The notes: generated by a model not told the origin, from the letters alone. 64,000 nt of DNA from RGIG3178 sp964533965 (GCA_964533965.1 CAZHNN010000010.1:1-64000), one strand, 5' to 3'. Numbered from the stretch's first letter, positions 17,192 through 25,336 are shown. Program-made: numbers and translations.

Positions 17192-17612
17192 GCATATGCG
17201 GGAAAGCAGCCGGTCAAAGCGGCGGCTTCAGCCTGTTGATAAATCTATTCTATAATGCCAATTGATCATCAGCACAATATCGTTAACTTAATATTTATAT
17301 TCTTTAGCCAAGGGGCTCGTGCGCGTTACGCGCACCGGGAGATCCCGATTTCCCCTTTGTCAAAAGGTTACACCTTTGAACTGACCCCCTGGCAATCCCT
17401 CCTCTGAAAGACACGGGTCAGCCTTCGCTGATTTAGACCTCTCCGAAAGACACGGATTCGGGCTGCGCTTATTTGCTGCCCTCATCTCGTGCTTTCGGAA
17501 CCTTCAACTCGCCTCTTCCGTCCCCCGCGTTTCCTTGGAAACGCCAGGGCGCTCGGCTATGGTTCCCTTTAAACGGCACTGCGAGGCATTAGCTTCACCT
17601 ATCTCGGAAAAA
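17192..17612. other. gene-free stretch with palindrome and short imperfect repeats
   Basis: I find no credible gene here. It contains the hairpin GTGCGCG-TTA-CGCGCAC (17319-17335) and an imperfect direct repeat with the cores CTGAAAGACACGG (17404-17416) and CCGAAAGACACGG (17443-17455), each followed by a related GC-rich run. It adjoins the rsfS relic on its right. It may be a decayed insertion or an uncharacterised dispersed intergenic element. Confidence 0.4.
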
Positions 17613-17893
17613 GAAAAGCAGTCCTCAAGCAAAAGCACTTGGGCTGCTTCTTATATCCCCAAATATTTATCAGAGTTTTATTTCACATCGGTTCCATTCT
17701 CGCATACGCCTGCATATTCGTCCGTTCAACAGGGGTTTAAGGTTATAGAAAACGCTCTCTCCTCCTGGTGGAAGATATGCAGATGACGTCGGACACATCC
17801 TATATGATCCATCTTCCTGCGGCGTAACCGTCGATGCGCTCACACCTCACCTGCTTTGCGTCCAATGCCTCGATTACCTCATCGCACAATGCC
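17613..17893 (-). pseudogene. decayed copy of the rsfS 3' end and its terminator
   Basis: This stretch aligns by eye with 18779 to about 19065: the rsfS terminator (AAAAGCAGTCC...GGGCTGCTT), the intergenic bases, and the last roughly 65 codons of rsfS. In the relic the frame is broken by a TAG at 17802-17800, where the intact gene has TTG, and by a 1-nt deletion near 17780. Similarity stops abruptly at 17893, inside the coding part. The NlpC/P60 gene lies between relic and intact gene. It is a partial duplication, not a functional copy. Confidence 0.85.
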
Positions 17894-18061
17894 AGCATTC
17901 CTCATTTAATCAGTGGCTCCCTAGAAAAACTTAATTGTTAATTTATTGTAATATTGTTGCAATATTTATTAAACATATATATGCTAATTATACCGTGAGG
18001 TATTTCGGAACCATCGTTTTTGAAATCGCCTTATGGAATCTAAGAATGTGAGGTGCGCACT

Positions 18062-18697
18062 ATGAAGAAGAGGACGATAGCTGCAATGTTGATACTGACA
18101 CTTGCGCTGACTCTGTTTTCAACAGCGGCAGCGGCTTCACCGAGTATCCTTTTGAAAAGAGGTTCCAGCGGTGAACAGGTCAGGACATTGCAGACGTATT
18201 TGGTCTCCAACGGCTACTCGTTGGTTGCGGACGGCAGATTCGGCCCGATGACGGAGAGCGCCGTAAGGAAGTATCAGGCATCCGCCGGGCTTGCCGCCGA
18301 TGGCATTGTGGGGCCGGCAACATGGAAACGTCTGGTTGCGGTTGAACATTTCATTGCGATCGCGAAAACAAGGCTTGGCTATAAATATGTCCTCGGTGGA
18401 AAAGGCCCAAATGTTTTCGATTGCTCCGGGTTTGTATACTGGAGTCTGAACCAGGCGGGCGTGAATCAGCCGTATATGACTTCCTCCGCATGGCAGACCA
18501 ATACAAAGTATAGGAGAATCAGCAGCATGAGCGGTTTGATGCGGGGCGACATCGTGAGTTTCAAAGGCCATGTTGGCATATATCTTGGCAGCGGGCAGAT
18601 GATCAACGCTTTGAACCCCGAATCGGGAGTATGTATCACCGGCACAACCACATCCTATTGGACGAGCAACTTCGTAAGCGGGTTCAGGGTCTTCTAA
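18062..18697 (+). CDS. secreted NlpC/P60 endopeptidase with peptidoglycan-binding domain
   Basis: A 211-aa cell-wall hydrolase. A signal peptide (residues about 1-26, ending TAAAASPS) is followed by a PG_binding_1 domain (about 30-90; LKRGSSGEQVRTLQTYLVSNGY...ADGIVGPATW). The C-terminal NlpC/P60 domain has the catalytic cysteine in FDCSGFVYW and the histidine in KGHVGIYLG. It should cleave stem peptides of peptidoglycan. ATG 18062 is preceded by GAGGTG; a GTG three codons earlier is less likely. It is a single gene placed between the rsfS relic and rsfS. A lipoprotein relative lies at 47143-48132. Confidence 0.93.
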   Translation: MKKRTIAAMLILTLALTLFSTAAAASPSILLKRGSSGEQVRTLQTYLVSNGYSLVADGRFGPMTESAVRKYQASAGLAADGIVGPATWKRLVAVEHFIAIAKTRLGYKYVLGGKGPNVFDCSGFVYWSLNQAGVNQPYMTSSAWQTNTKYRRISSMSGLMRGDIVSFKGHVGIYLGSGQMINALNPESGVCITGTTTSYWTSNFVSGFRVF

Positions 18698-18724
18698 GGG
18701 ATGCGGCTTAGCCGCTTTAAGCAG

Positions 18725-18760
18725 AACCACAATTCCCACGCATGGGAATTGTGGTTTTTT
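18725..18760 (+). terminator. intrinsic terminator of the NlpC/P60 gene
   Basis: AACCACAATTCCCA and TGGGAATTGTGGTT form a 14-bp stem with a 4-nt loop, then TTTT. Confidence 0.93.
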
Positions 18761-18778
18761 AACGGAGCAAAGGCACCT

Positions 18779-18816
18779 AAAAAGCGGCCCACAAGCAAAG
18801 ACACCGGGGCCGCTTT
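18779..18816 (-). terminator. intrinsic terminator of nadD-yqeK-rsfS
   Basis: On the minus strand AAAGCGGCCC pairs with GGGCCGCTTT, followed by TT. A degraded copy of the same hairpin is in the relic at 17.6 kb. Confidence 0.8.
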
Positions 18817-18849
18817 CTTATATTCGCAAACATCTTGAATAGTTTTGTA

Positions 18850-19215
18850 TCACATTGTTTCCGTTCCCGCATACGCCTGTGTGTTCGTCCCGTTGTTCCA
18901 CAGGCGTTCAAGGTTGTAGAACGCGCGCTCCTCCTGGTGGAAGATATGGACAATGACATCGGACACATCCAATACGATCCATCTACCTGCGGCATAGCCG
19001 TCGACGCGCATGCACCTCACCTGCTTAGCATCCAATGCCTCGATCACCTCATCGCACAATGCCCGCACCTGAATGGGATTGGTACCGCTGGCTACCACAA
19101 AGCAGTCCGCCAGAATGGAGAGGGTTGATATGTCGATGATCTGGATATCCCTGGCCTTCTTGTCATCCAATGTCTTGGCAATGTACAGTGCGAGTTCTTG
19201 CGCGGTTTGCGTCAC
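18850..19215 (-). CDS. rsfS: Ribosomal silencing factor RsfS
   Basis: RsfS binds uL14 on the large subunit and blocks subunit joining, lowering translation under starvation. The 121-aa product has the DUF143 core ADCFVVASGTNPIQVRALCDEV and RVDGYAAGRWIVLDVSDVIVHIFHQEERAFYNLERLW, which covers the whole conserved domain. The start is GTG, whose G is shared with the TAG stop of yqeK, with GAGGAGG upstream, so translation is coupled. A broken duplicate of its 3' end lies 1 kb away. Confidence 0.95.
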   Translation of the reverse strand: MTQTAQELALYIAKTLDDKKARDIQIIDISTLSILADCFVVASGTNPIQVRALCDEVIEALDAKQVRCMRVDGYAAGRWIVLDVSDVIVHIFHQEERAFYNLERLWNNGTNTQAYAGTETM

Positions 19216-19811
19216 TATTTTTCCTCCTCAATTTTCTTGGTCAAAGCGCTCTTCGCGCTCTCATATATGGGATGGGGTATTCTTCCCCTTTTCAACAGGT
19301 GTTCCCTGCTTTGTTCGAGCGCCAGAAACGTTGCCCGGTACAGGCTCGTTTCGGAAAGCTTTCGCAGCTCCTCCACGCCTTCGTACCTTCTCCCCGGCTC
19401 CATTGCGTCAGAAAGGTATATGATGCAGGTGAGCTTATCCATCGATGCATCGCCCACAGTATGTGCCCGTATGGCTTCAAGAACTTCCTCGTCCGTTATG
19501 CCAAGTTCCCGCTGCGCCCAGGCTGCGGCAACCGGTCCGTGCAAGAGTGATGGGCTTTTTTTTGTATACTCGTCGACATAAAGACCATACTCATCTGCCA
19601 GTTGCAGGAGCTGCTCGTCGCTATACGAGCGCATCGCATCGTGCAGCCAACCCGCTAGTTCGGCTTTGTCCACACCCTCCCCATACCTACTCGCAAGCGC
19701 TTTGGCGGTGGCAGATACGCCGCGGATATGCCCAAACCGTTTTGGGGAAACCATATGGAATATCCTGCGCGATAAAACGTTGATGTCAATCCCGTTCACA
19801 ATACACTCCAT
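19215..19811 (-). CDS. yqeK: HD-domain Ap4A hydrolase (YqeK, symmetrical)
   Basis: YqeK-family HD proteins hydrolyse diadenosine tetraphosphate to two ADP. The 198-aa product shows the metal-binding HD motif: H in GHIRGVSAT, HD in GWLHDAMRSY, H in SLLHGPVAA, and D in IIYLSDAMEPGR. I placed the start at ATG 19811, with AGGGAA just upstream and 26 nt of overlap with nadD; this start aligns with the N-terminus of known YqeK. It sits in the conserved nadD-yqeK-rsfS order. Confidence 0.93.
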   Translation of the reverse strand: MECIVNGIDINVLSRRIFHMVSPKRFGHIRGVSATAKALASRYGEGVDKAELAGWLHDAMRSYSDEQLLQLADEYGLYVDEYTKKSPSLLHGPVAAAWAQRELGITDEEVLEAIRAHTVGDASMDKLTCIIYLSDAMEPGRRYEGVEELRKLSETSLYRATFLALEQSREHLLKRGRIPHPIYESAKSALTKKIEEEK

Positions 19812-20406
19812 GTTCCCTAATATACCGCTCAACGGCTGCAGGCACAAGCCCAATCAGCGATAAACCGCTGCGAATTCGCTCCCGTATTTCCGTTGAAGAC
19901 ACCTGCATGCAGCGATGCTTCCCCAAAAGGATGCGCGCGCCGTATTTGCGCCTGAGCTCTTCCATCTTCTGTGCAACCTCCCGGGAATCGATGCCGCTGC
20001 GTTCGAACACAGCAAAATCGCACAGATCGAACACTTCCGGGGGGTTCTTCCAGGTCTCCAGCTGCAGCAGCGTATCCGAGCCGATGATGAAGGTGAAATG
20101 CGAATCACGGTACAAGCTCAGTTCCCTAAGCGTGTCCACCGTATAGGTAGCGCCGCTTCGCTTCATCTCCACCGCACAGGGCACAAGCTGAGGTTCATCC
20201 TGGCAGGCGGCTTCCACCATATTCCATCTGTCCTGCTCGGACGCCATGAACGGGTCATGCTTATGGGGAGGTATGCGGGATGGGATCACCCACACTTCGC
20301 CAAACTCAAATTCAGCCAGCGCCGCCCTTGCCATCTCCAGGTGGCCGCAATGTATGGGGTTGAATGTACCGCCTAAGATGCCTATCCGTTTGATGCGCCA
20401 TGCCAT
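19786..20406 (-). CDS. nadD: Nicotinate-nucleotide adenylyltransferase
   Basis: NadD makes nicotinate adenine dinucleotide in NAD synthesis. The N-terminal nucleotidyltransferase motif GILGGTFNPIHCGHLEMA (with the HxGH histidines), the middle FIIGSDTLLQLETW and the C-terminal STEIRERIRSG are all present; about 206 aa from ATG 20406. The start is uncertain: no good ribosome binding site precedes this ATG or the in-frame TTG at 20430. It heads nadD-yqeK-rsfS, which in relatives usually follows obgE-yhbY directly. Confidence 0.93.
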   Translation of the reverse strand: MAWRIKRIGILGGTFNPIHCGHLEMARAALAEFEFGEVWVIPSRIPPHKHDPFMASEQDRWNMVEAACQDEPQLVPCAVEMKRSGATYTVDTLRELSLYRDSHFTFIIGSDTLLQLETWKNPPEVFDLCDFAVFERSGIDSREVAQKMEELRRKYGARILLGKHRCMQVSSTEIRERIRSGLSLIGLVPAAVERYIREHGVYCERD

Positions 20407-20661
20407 CCGCGGCACAGCATCCACGGGCAAATACGTCCGTTCGATGGCCTATCCCCCCTTTTGACCGATTGATTCAACAGCGCAAGCGCCATCTCGTTCA
20501 GCCTTGCCAACGTCGGGTGTGACCGGCCGATGTTCTGTTGCGCTCTTTGCGTTTGTTCAGTAAGGCATATTATAAACCAATTGGCGGTAAATACAAAGAT
20601 GCGTTTGTTTTCGCGTTGTATTTCCTGTTTATGGGAATACTCCGTAATGGGAGGAAGGAAT

Positions 20662-21543
20662 ATGTTGGATAAGAAAATGCGGCGCTACTACAGGCAGATC
20701 ATGTTCGGGAACCGCAACACGCTTGCGCGTTCGCTGGATTTTATAGCGCTGCGCGTCATCGTGTATATCGCTTTTCTGCTGTGGTTTTCGCTGCAGACGA
20801 GCAACATCACGCTCTCATATGTGCTTTCGGCCATCGCCACGGGGATGGTATCGGTCGCTCTTGCGCTGTATAAGAACATCCGCCTGGACAGGTTTGTCGA
20901 AACACAGCGCCAGGAATTGTCACGCAATTACATGCTCGAACAAATGGTGTTGATGCCGCGTCGTGACTTCGTGCGCCTGCTGGGGGCATTTGCAAGGCAT
21001 TCAGGCTATAAGGTGGAGCAAATGCAGCCGCGCGGCGTGCTTTGCCATGATGAGGATGCGAACGTCTTCATGCTTTTTGCAATGCAAAACCATCCGAAAG
21101 ATGCCATCACTTCGCAGCAGGTGCTCGAATGCTACCGGTTCCTGCGGCAAAATGACATCAAAAAGGGCCTCCTGCTTTGTACCGCGCCGCTTTCCGAAGG
21201 CGCCGATTCGCTTCTGAACAAGCTGCCGGAGCAGCCGTTTGCAATTTGGGATCAGAACAGGCTCCTCTGTTTGGCAAAGGAGCTCGATCTTCTCCCCGAT
21301 GCACAGGAGGTGGAAGAAGGCATCCTCATTGAGCTGGAGTCGAGGCGCATGCGCATGAAACAGTTGAAAAAGCAAGCCATTGGCACAACTCGGGTCCGCT
21401 CCTATGTGACCTGCGGCCTGGTGTTGTTCTTCGCGGCCATCATCACTGGGCAGCACCTGTATTACCCCATCATGGGCGCCATATGCTTCTTCATGGCATT
21501 TCTATCCTATTTCACCGAACACAACCGCAGGGTAACTCAATAG
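20662..21543 (+). CDS. membrane protein with a degenerate restriction-endonuclease-like domain
   Basis: The 293-aa protein has two transmembrane helices near the N-terminus (about 25-70), a soluble middle (about 90-215), and two more helices at the C-terminus (about 245-285). The middle resembles Mrr-type nuclease folds in layout (FVRLLGAFARHSGYKVEQMQPRG...VFMLFAMQNHP...VLECYRFLRQNDIKKGLLLCTA), but the expected D and QxK catalytic positions are not present, so it is probably not a nuclease. GGAGGAAGG precedes ATG 20662. It lies opposite in strand inside the obgE/nadD cluster. Confidence 0.75.
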   Translation: MLDKKMRRYYRQIMFGNRNTLARSLDFIALRVIVYIAFLLWFSLQTSNITLSYVLSAIATGMVSVALALYKNIRLDRFVETQRQELSRNYMLEQMVLMPRRDFVRLLGAFARHSGYKVEQMQPRGVLCHDEDANVFMLFAMQNHPKDAITSQQVLECYRFLRQNDIKKGLLLCTAPLSEGADSLLNKLPEQPFAIWDQNRLLCLAKELDLLPDAQEVEEGILIELESRRMRMKQLKKQAIGTTRVRSYVTCGLVLFFAAIITGQHLYYPIMGAICFFMAFLSYFTEHNRRVTQ

Positions 21544-21557
21544 TGCCCTGTACCATG

Positions 21558-21591
21558 AAAAAAGGCAAAAGCCGATGCTTTTGCCTTTTTT
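21558..21591. terminator. bidirectional terminator between the membrane protein gene and yhbY
   Basis: AAAAAAGGCAAAAGC and GCTTTTGCCTTTTTT with a CGAT loop; U-tracts on both strands. Confidence 0.92.
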
Positions 21592-21609
21592 GTATTCACA
21601 CAAACGATA

Positions 21610-21903
21610 CTACTGCGGCAACACGATGCGCGGCTGGTCGTGGTTCTTGCGGTATAGCACGAATTTCCGGCCGATGGCCTGCACGGGTTCGGCCCGAAGC
21701 TCTCGGCACAAGTCTTCAAGTGCCTGCTTGGCCAGGATAGGGCTTGTCTCCAACACCGTTCCCTTGATCAGTTCGCGCGCCGTAAGCGCATCATTCCCTT
21801 GCTTGAGAAGGTTCTCGTTGATGCCGCCCTTGCCCACGTGTAAAATTGGATCCATCGTGTTGGCCATGCTCCGAAGATACGCCCTTTGTTTAGCGTTTAT
21901 CAT
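21610..21903 (-). CDS. yhbY: YhbY-type CRM-domain RNA-binding protein
   Basis: A 97-aa protein made of a single CRS1-YhbY (CRM) domain, which associates with pre-50S ribosomal particles. Visible signature: AKQRAYLRSMANTMDPILHVGKGGIN (GxxG loop region) and ELIKGTVLETSP. GGGAGAAT precedes ATG 21903, 12 bp after the obgE stop, so the two are in one operon. Confidence 0.93.
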   Translation of the reverse strand: MINAKQRAYLRSMANTMDPILHVGKGGINENLLKQGNDALTARELIKGTVLETSPILAKQALEDLCRELRAEPVQAIGRKFVLYRKNHDQPRIVLPQ

Positions 21904-21915
21904 TTTAATTCTCCC

Positions 21916-23184
21916 TTATTCCACGAAATCAAACTCTATGCCGCCCATCAGCACCGTATCGCCATCCGTTGCGCCATGTTCGCGCAGTGCGTTGATGATG
22001 CCGTTCTTGTTGAGCTGTTCGGCAAAATACCGCATGGAATCCCTGTCCTGCGGGTAGGCGCGCCGCATGATGCTCTCCACCAGCGATCCTTCGACCTCGA
22101 ACAGCTTGTCCGCGATGCGTGTAACAGTAAATGTCTTTCCCTCTACCACCTGGTCCTCGTCAAACGTCTCGGGTTCCGGCGTTACGGGCGGGAGCGAATC
22201 GATCAATTCCGCGGCATATCGCAGCATTTCAGTCAGCCCCTTGTGGGTAGCGGCGCTGATGGGGAACACACGTATGCCGGTCTTTTTGACAGCCTTTTCG
22301 AAGCGCTTGAATTGTTCTCTGCCCGGATCCAGATCCATCTTGTTCGCCGCTATGATCATGGGTGTTTGTGCAAGCGCAGGGCTGTAATTCTCGATCTCCT
22401 GCATGATCGTGTTAAAATCCTCGACCGGGTCCCGTCCCTCGAATCCGGAGATGTCCACGACATGAATGAGCATGCGTGTTCGCTCTACGTGCCGCAAAAA
22501 TTCATGCCCCAATCCCTGCCCTTCGCTTGCGCCTTCGATCAGGCCCGGTATATCCGCGACGGTATACGTTTTGTCATTGATGGCTGTCACGCCAAGGTTT
22601 GGATACAGCGTGGTGAAAGGATAGTCCGCTATCTTGGGCGTCGCACGCGAGATGGCTGCGAGCAGCGTGGATTTGCCGACGTTGGGAAATCCCACAAGGC
22701 CTATGTCCGCCACGGATTTGAGCTCCAGCCGTACCCAGCGCTCTTCCTTCTGCTGCCCGGGTTGGGCAAACCGGGGAGCCCTGCGTGTGGGCGTTGCAAA
22801 ATGCGCGTTCCCTTTTCCGCCGCGTCCGCCATGCAGCACCGCTCTCTTATCTCCGTCGTCTGTCAGATTTGCCATGACGGCGCCCGTCTTCTCATCATAT
22901 ATCACTGTACCCACAGGAACGCGGATGGTCAGCGGATCGGCATTTTTGCCCGTACAGTTTGCACCTCGTCCCGGCGCCCCGTTTTCTGCGCGGTAGTGCG
23001 CGCGGTAGGAGAAATCCAACAGCGTTCGCATGCCGGAATCCGCAACAAAGACGATGTCGCCCCCACGGCCGCCATCACCGCCATCCGGGCCTCCATCCGG
23101 CACGTATTTCTCGCGATGGAAGGAAACGCTTCCGTCTCCGCCATCGCCGGCTTTGATGAGTATTCTCGCAGTATCTACAAACAA
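21916..23184 (-). CDS. obgE: GTPase ObgE/CgtA
   Basis: Obg is an essential GTPase of large-subunit assembly and stress control. The 422-aa product has the glycine-rich Obg domain (residues 1-160; AGDGGDGSVSFHREKYVPDGG and GGRGG repeats), the G domain (G1 GFPNVGKSTLL near 165, G3 DIPGL, G4 NKMD), and a C-terminal OCT domain (about 345-422). I propose a TTG start at 23184 with AGAGGAAATAAG upstream; the Obg consensus begins at FVDTARI just after it, and the ATG further upstream would add 23 unconserved residues. It is followed by yhbY. Confidence 0.95.
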   Translation of the reverse strand: MFVDTARILIKAGDGGDGSVSFHREKYVPDGGPDGGDGGRGGDIVFVADSGMRTLLDFSYRAHYRAENGAPGRGANCTGKNADPLTIRVPVGTVIYDEKTGAVMANLTDDGDKRAVLHGGRGGKGNAHFATPTRRAPRFAQPGQQKEERWVRLELKSVADIGLVGFPNVGKSTLLAAISRATPKIADYPFTTLYPNLGVTAINDKTYTVADIPGLIEGASEGQGLGHEFLRHVERTRMLIHVVDISGFEGRDPVEDFNTIMQEIENYSPALAQTPMIIAANKMDLDPGREQFKRFEKAVKKTGIRVFPISAATHKGLTEMLRYAAELIDSLPPVTPEPETFDEDQVVEGKTFTVTRIADKLFEVEGSLVESIMRRAYPQDRDSMRYFAEQLNKNGIINALREHGATDGDTVLMGGIEFDFVE

Positions 23185-23355
23185 ACTTATTTCCTCTTTT
23201 CTCCTCTTCGTTATCCCCGCCGGGGACATAAGAACCGGAAGCACCGGACGCATTCAGCCTCAGCCTGGTACAGCACTGTGCAACGATTTGCCTGCCAAGG
23301 CTGGAATCCTATTGCCATGCTGTTATCCAACATCCAGTTTGCCCGTAACCGTCTA

Positions 23356-24066
23356 TTACATATCCGTTTTAGGTTCGGGCTGCGGCATTGGCTTCACGCG
23401 CTTTTTGTCCTTTTTCAGCCCGTCCGCATACTGCTTGCAGTACGCCCGCAGCGTACAAAGTTCGCATTTGGGGGATCTTGCGGTGCAGATGTTGCGGCCG
23501 TGGTTGATGATCCAGTGGTGCGCGATGCTCCACTGATCTTTTGGGATGGACTGCATGAGCTGTTCTTCCGTCTTTCTGACATCGTTGGCGTGAGCCAACC
23601 CCAGCCTGTTGGATACGCGGAACACGTGCGTATCCACCGCAATGGCGTCTTCTCCAAAGGCGTTGGATGCCACGACGTTCGCTGTCTTTCGCCCTACGCC
23701 CGGCAGCGTCTGCAGCACGTCGATACTGCGGGGAACCTCCCCGGAAAACTCGTCCCGAAGTTTTTGGCAGGTTGTGATGATATTCTTGGATTTCGTGACG
23801 TAGAACCCGCAGCTTTTGATGTAGGGCGCAAGCTGCTCAGGGGTCAGCTCCGCCATTGATCTGGCATCGGGGAACTTTGCAAACAAAGCCGGCGTGACCT
23901 TATTGACCTGCTTGTCCGTACACTGGGCGGAGAGGATGGTGGCGATCAATAGTTCAAACGCATTTGTGAAATGAAGGCCCGGTTTCGCATCGGGATACGT
24001 CTGTTTGAGGGCGTCCAAGATGTCATGTATCCTTGCACGCTCCGCAGCTTTTCCGTTTCTTGGCAT
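23356..24066 (-). CDS. nth: Endonuclease III
   Basis: Nth is the base-excision repair glycosylase/AP lyase for oxidised pyrimidines. The 236-aa protein shows the helix-hairpin-helix with the catalytic lysine (LPGVGRKTANVV), the catalytic aspartate (VDTHVFRVSNRLG), and the [4Fe-4S] pattern C-x6-C-x2-C-x5-C (CTARSPKCELCTLRAYC) near residue 195. A short lysine-rich and proline-rich tail follows. ATG 24066 fits GGAGG better than the ATG two codons upstream. It lies upstream of obgE with a gap of about 170 bp in which I see no gene. Confidence 0.96.
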   Translation of the reverse strand: MPRNGKAAERARIHDILDALKQTYPDAKPGLHFTNAFELLIATILSAQCTDKQVNKVTPALFAKFPDARSMAELTPEQLAPYIKSCGFYVTKSKNIITTCQKLRDEFSGEVPRSIDVLQTLPGVGRKTANVVASNAFGEDAIAVDTHVFRVSNRLGLAHANDVRKTEEQLMQSIPKDQWSIAHHWIINHGRNICTARSPKCELCTLRAYCKQYADGLKKDKKRVKPMPQPEPKTDM

Positions 24067-24113
24067 GTCCATCCTCCATTCTATGTAAATTATACAAACT
24101 TATCGTGTTGTTT

Positions 24114-24419
24114 TCAATCGCCACCACGAACCGAGCGCAACATCTCGAGCATGCGCTCCCTCTGCTCCGGTGTGATCATGGGACTCATTTGGTCGATCAT
24201 GCGAACCATTGCCTTCTCGTCAAACGTCCCCTGTGCGATACGCTTTCTCGCCGTCTTGTAAAAATCCTGCTGCAGCTCCTGCTGGCTTTTCCCTTGTACG
24301 GATTGCAAGAAGGTCGCAAGTTCCGGCGTTACGCCTTCCATTTGCTGTGCCTTGGGTTGCGGTCCGGCTTGCTTTCCTGTCTGTGCGTTATGCTTACTGC
24401 TCTTCAAATCCTTTTTCAT
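24114..24419 (-). CDS. hypothetical protein, 101 aa, lysine/glutamine-rich N-terminus
   Basis: The first 30 residues are basic and low in complexity (KKDLKSSKHNAQTGKQAG), and the rest is predicted helical (TPELATFLQSVQGKSQQELQQDFYKTARKRIAQGTFDEKAM...TPEQRERMLEMLRSVRGG). No family recognised. GGGAGGAT precedes ATG 24419. It is divergent from the 24573 gene with a 153-bp shared region; both proteins have a disordered N-terminus and short helices, so the pair may work together. It is followed by nth, 47 bp away. Confidence 0.7.
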   Translation of the reverse strand: MKKDLKSSKHNAQTGKQAGPQPKAQQMEGVTPELATFLQSVQGKSQQELQQDFYKTARKRIAQGTFDEKAMVRMIDQMSPMITPEQRERMLEMLRSVRGGD

Positions 24420-24572
24420 GGTAATCCTCCCGAATAGGCTGTCTTATCCTATGCCGGCTGATTGAAAAAGGAATCTGATCTTACGACATTAATAAGGCCT
24501 TGCGGCAGAGTTACTTTAGGGTCGGACACATCCTAAGACCCGCAAGAATACTGTAAAACAGGAGGTGTAGCC

Positions 24573-25286
24573 ATGCGTCCCTATCGCTACCGTGCATTGC
24601 CAAGAAAAAGAAAATCGCAGCCTGTCGAAGCCCCAAAGCCACCCGAACCGACTGCGCCGGAGCTTGACCAGCAAGCAGACATACCGTCTTCAATGAATAT
24701 AAATAGCCTCGTCCAGATACTTTCAATGCTTCAGCCTTCAAACAAAGGCGCAGGTATGCAAGCGCTGCTTCCGTATCTTGCCCCTCAATTAAAATCCATC
24801 GCGGGACCTGTGTTCAATGCCGCAAACAGCGAGCCGATGTCGGAAGGCGAACGTATTCGGGCAGCAATCGCAAAGCATGAGAACAAATCCAATGTCTCTT
24901 CCAAGAACGTGTTACAGGCTTTGAAGAACCTGCCAAGGGATCAAAGCGAGCAGTTCGAGAAGGCTGCAAGCGTCGTAGAGAACATGGAAAAGATGCAGGA
25001 TACGTTTGCGCAGATCAGCCGTGATCCGACATCGTTTTTGTCAAAGCACCTTGGCGCCCGGTTGAAGGAGCAGGCAAAGGACAATGGACCGCTTGTGGAA
25101 ATGCTGATGAACAAGCAAACGCTCACACCCGAAACCCTGATGCCTGCGCTTATGAAGAACAACACGAACCCGTTTCTTTCCATGCTGATGCAGAACGGTC
25201 TGAACGGTCAGAACGGTCAGAACGGTCAGAATGGTCCGAACGGACTTCTGCAGTCCATGCTGTCAAACCGTAATCCGAAAGCATGA
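24573..25286 (+). CDS. hypothetical protein, 237 aa, with NGQ tandem repeat
   Basis: The protein has a basic N-terminus (MRPYRYRALPRKRKSQ), a proline-rich linker (about 18-35), helical middle segments (SMNINSLVQILSMLQP; FEKAASVVENMEKMQDTF), and a C-terminal run of NGQ/NGL/NGP triplets. No signal peptide or catalytic motif. CAGGAGGTG precedes ATG 24573. No family recognised. The arrangement suggests a structural or scaffold protein, possibly spore-associated; this is only a guess. Confidence 0.75.
   Translation: MRPYRYRALPRKRKSQPVEAPKPPEPTAPELDQQADIPSSMNINSLVQILSMLQPSNKGAGMQALLPYLAPQLKSIAGPVFNAANSEPMSEGERIRAAIAKHENKSNVSSKNVLQALKNLPRDQSEQFEKAASVVENMEKMQDTFAQISRDPTSFLSKHLGARLKEQAKDNGPLVEMLMNKQTLTPETLMPALMKNNTNPFLSMLMQNGLNGQNGQNGQNGPNGLLQSMLSNRNPKA
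25191..25244 (+). repeat. six 9-bp tandem repeats in the 24573 gene
   Basis: Units CAGAACGGT, CTGAACGGT, CAGAACGGT, CAGAACGGT, CAGAATGGT and CCGAACGGA encode (Q/L/P)NG triplets. Near-identical units suggest a copy number that changes by slippage while keeping the frame. Confidence 0.9.
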
Positions 25287-25300
25287 TATGGGCACACAAA

Positions 25301-25336
25301 ACTCCGCCTGCCTTTTTCAATCGGCCTCGGCGGAGT
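25301..25336 (-). terminator. terminator of the S41 protease gene
   Basis: ACTCCGCC (25301-25308) pairs with GGCGGAGT (25329-25336), and on the minus strand the stem is followed by TTTTGTG. It may also serve the convergent 24573 gene. Confidence 0.65.

Noticed and set aside
17535..17786. 83-codon plus-strand frame
   Set aside because: It crosses the boundary of the rsfS relic on the opposite strand and has no start signal.
20662..21543. active Mrr-type restriction enzyme
   Set aside because: The fold layout is suggestive, but the catalytic D and QxK positions are not visible and it has four membrane helices.
21886..23859. 657-codon open frame on the plus strand
   Set aside because: It is antisense to obgE and nth, which are certain genes. 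It has no ribosome binding site and its composition follows from the codon bias of the other strand.
25191..25244. CRISPR-like repeat array
   Set aside because: The 9-bp units are contiguous, have no spacers and lie in frame inside a coding sequence.
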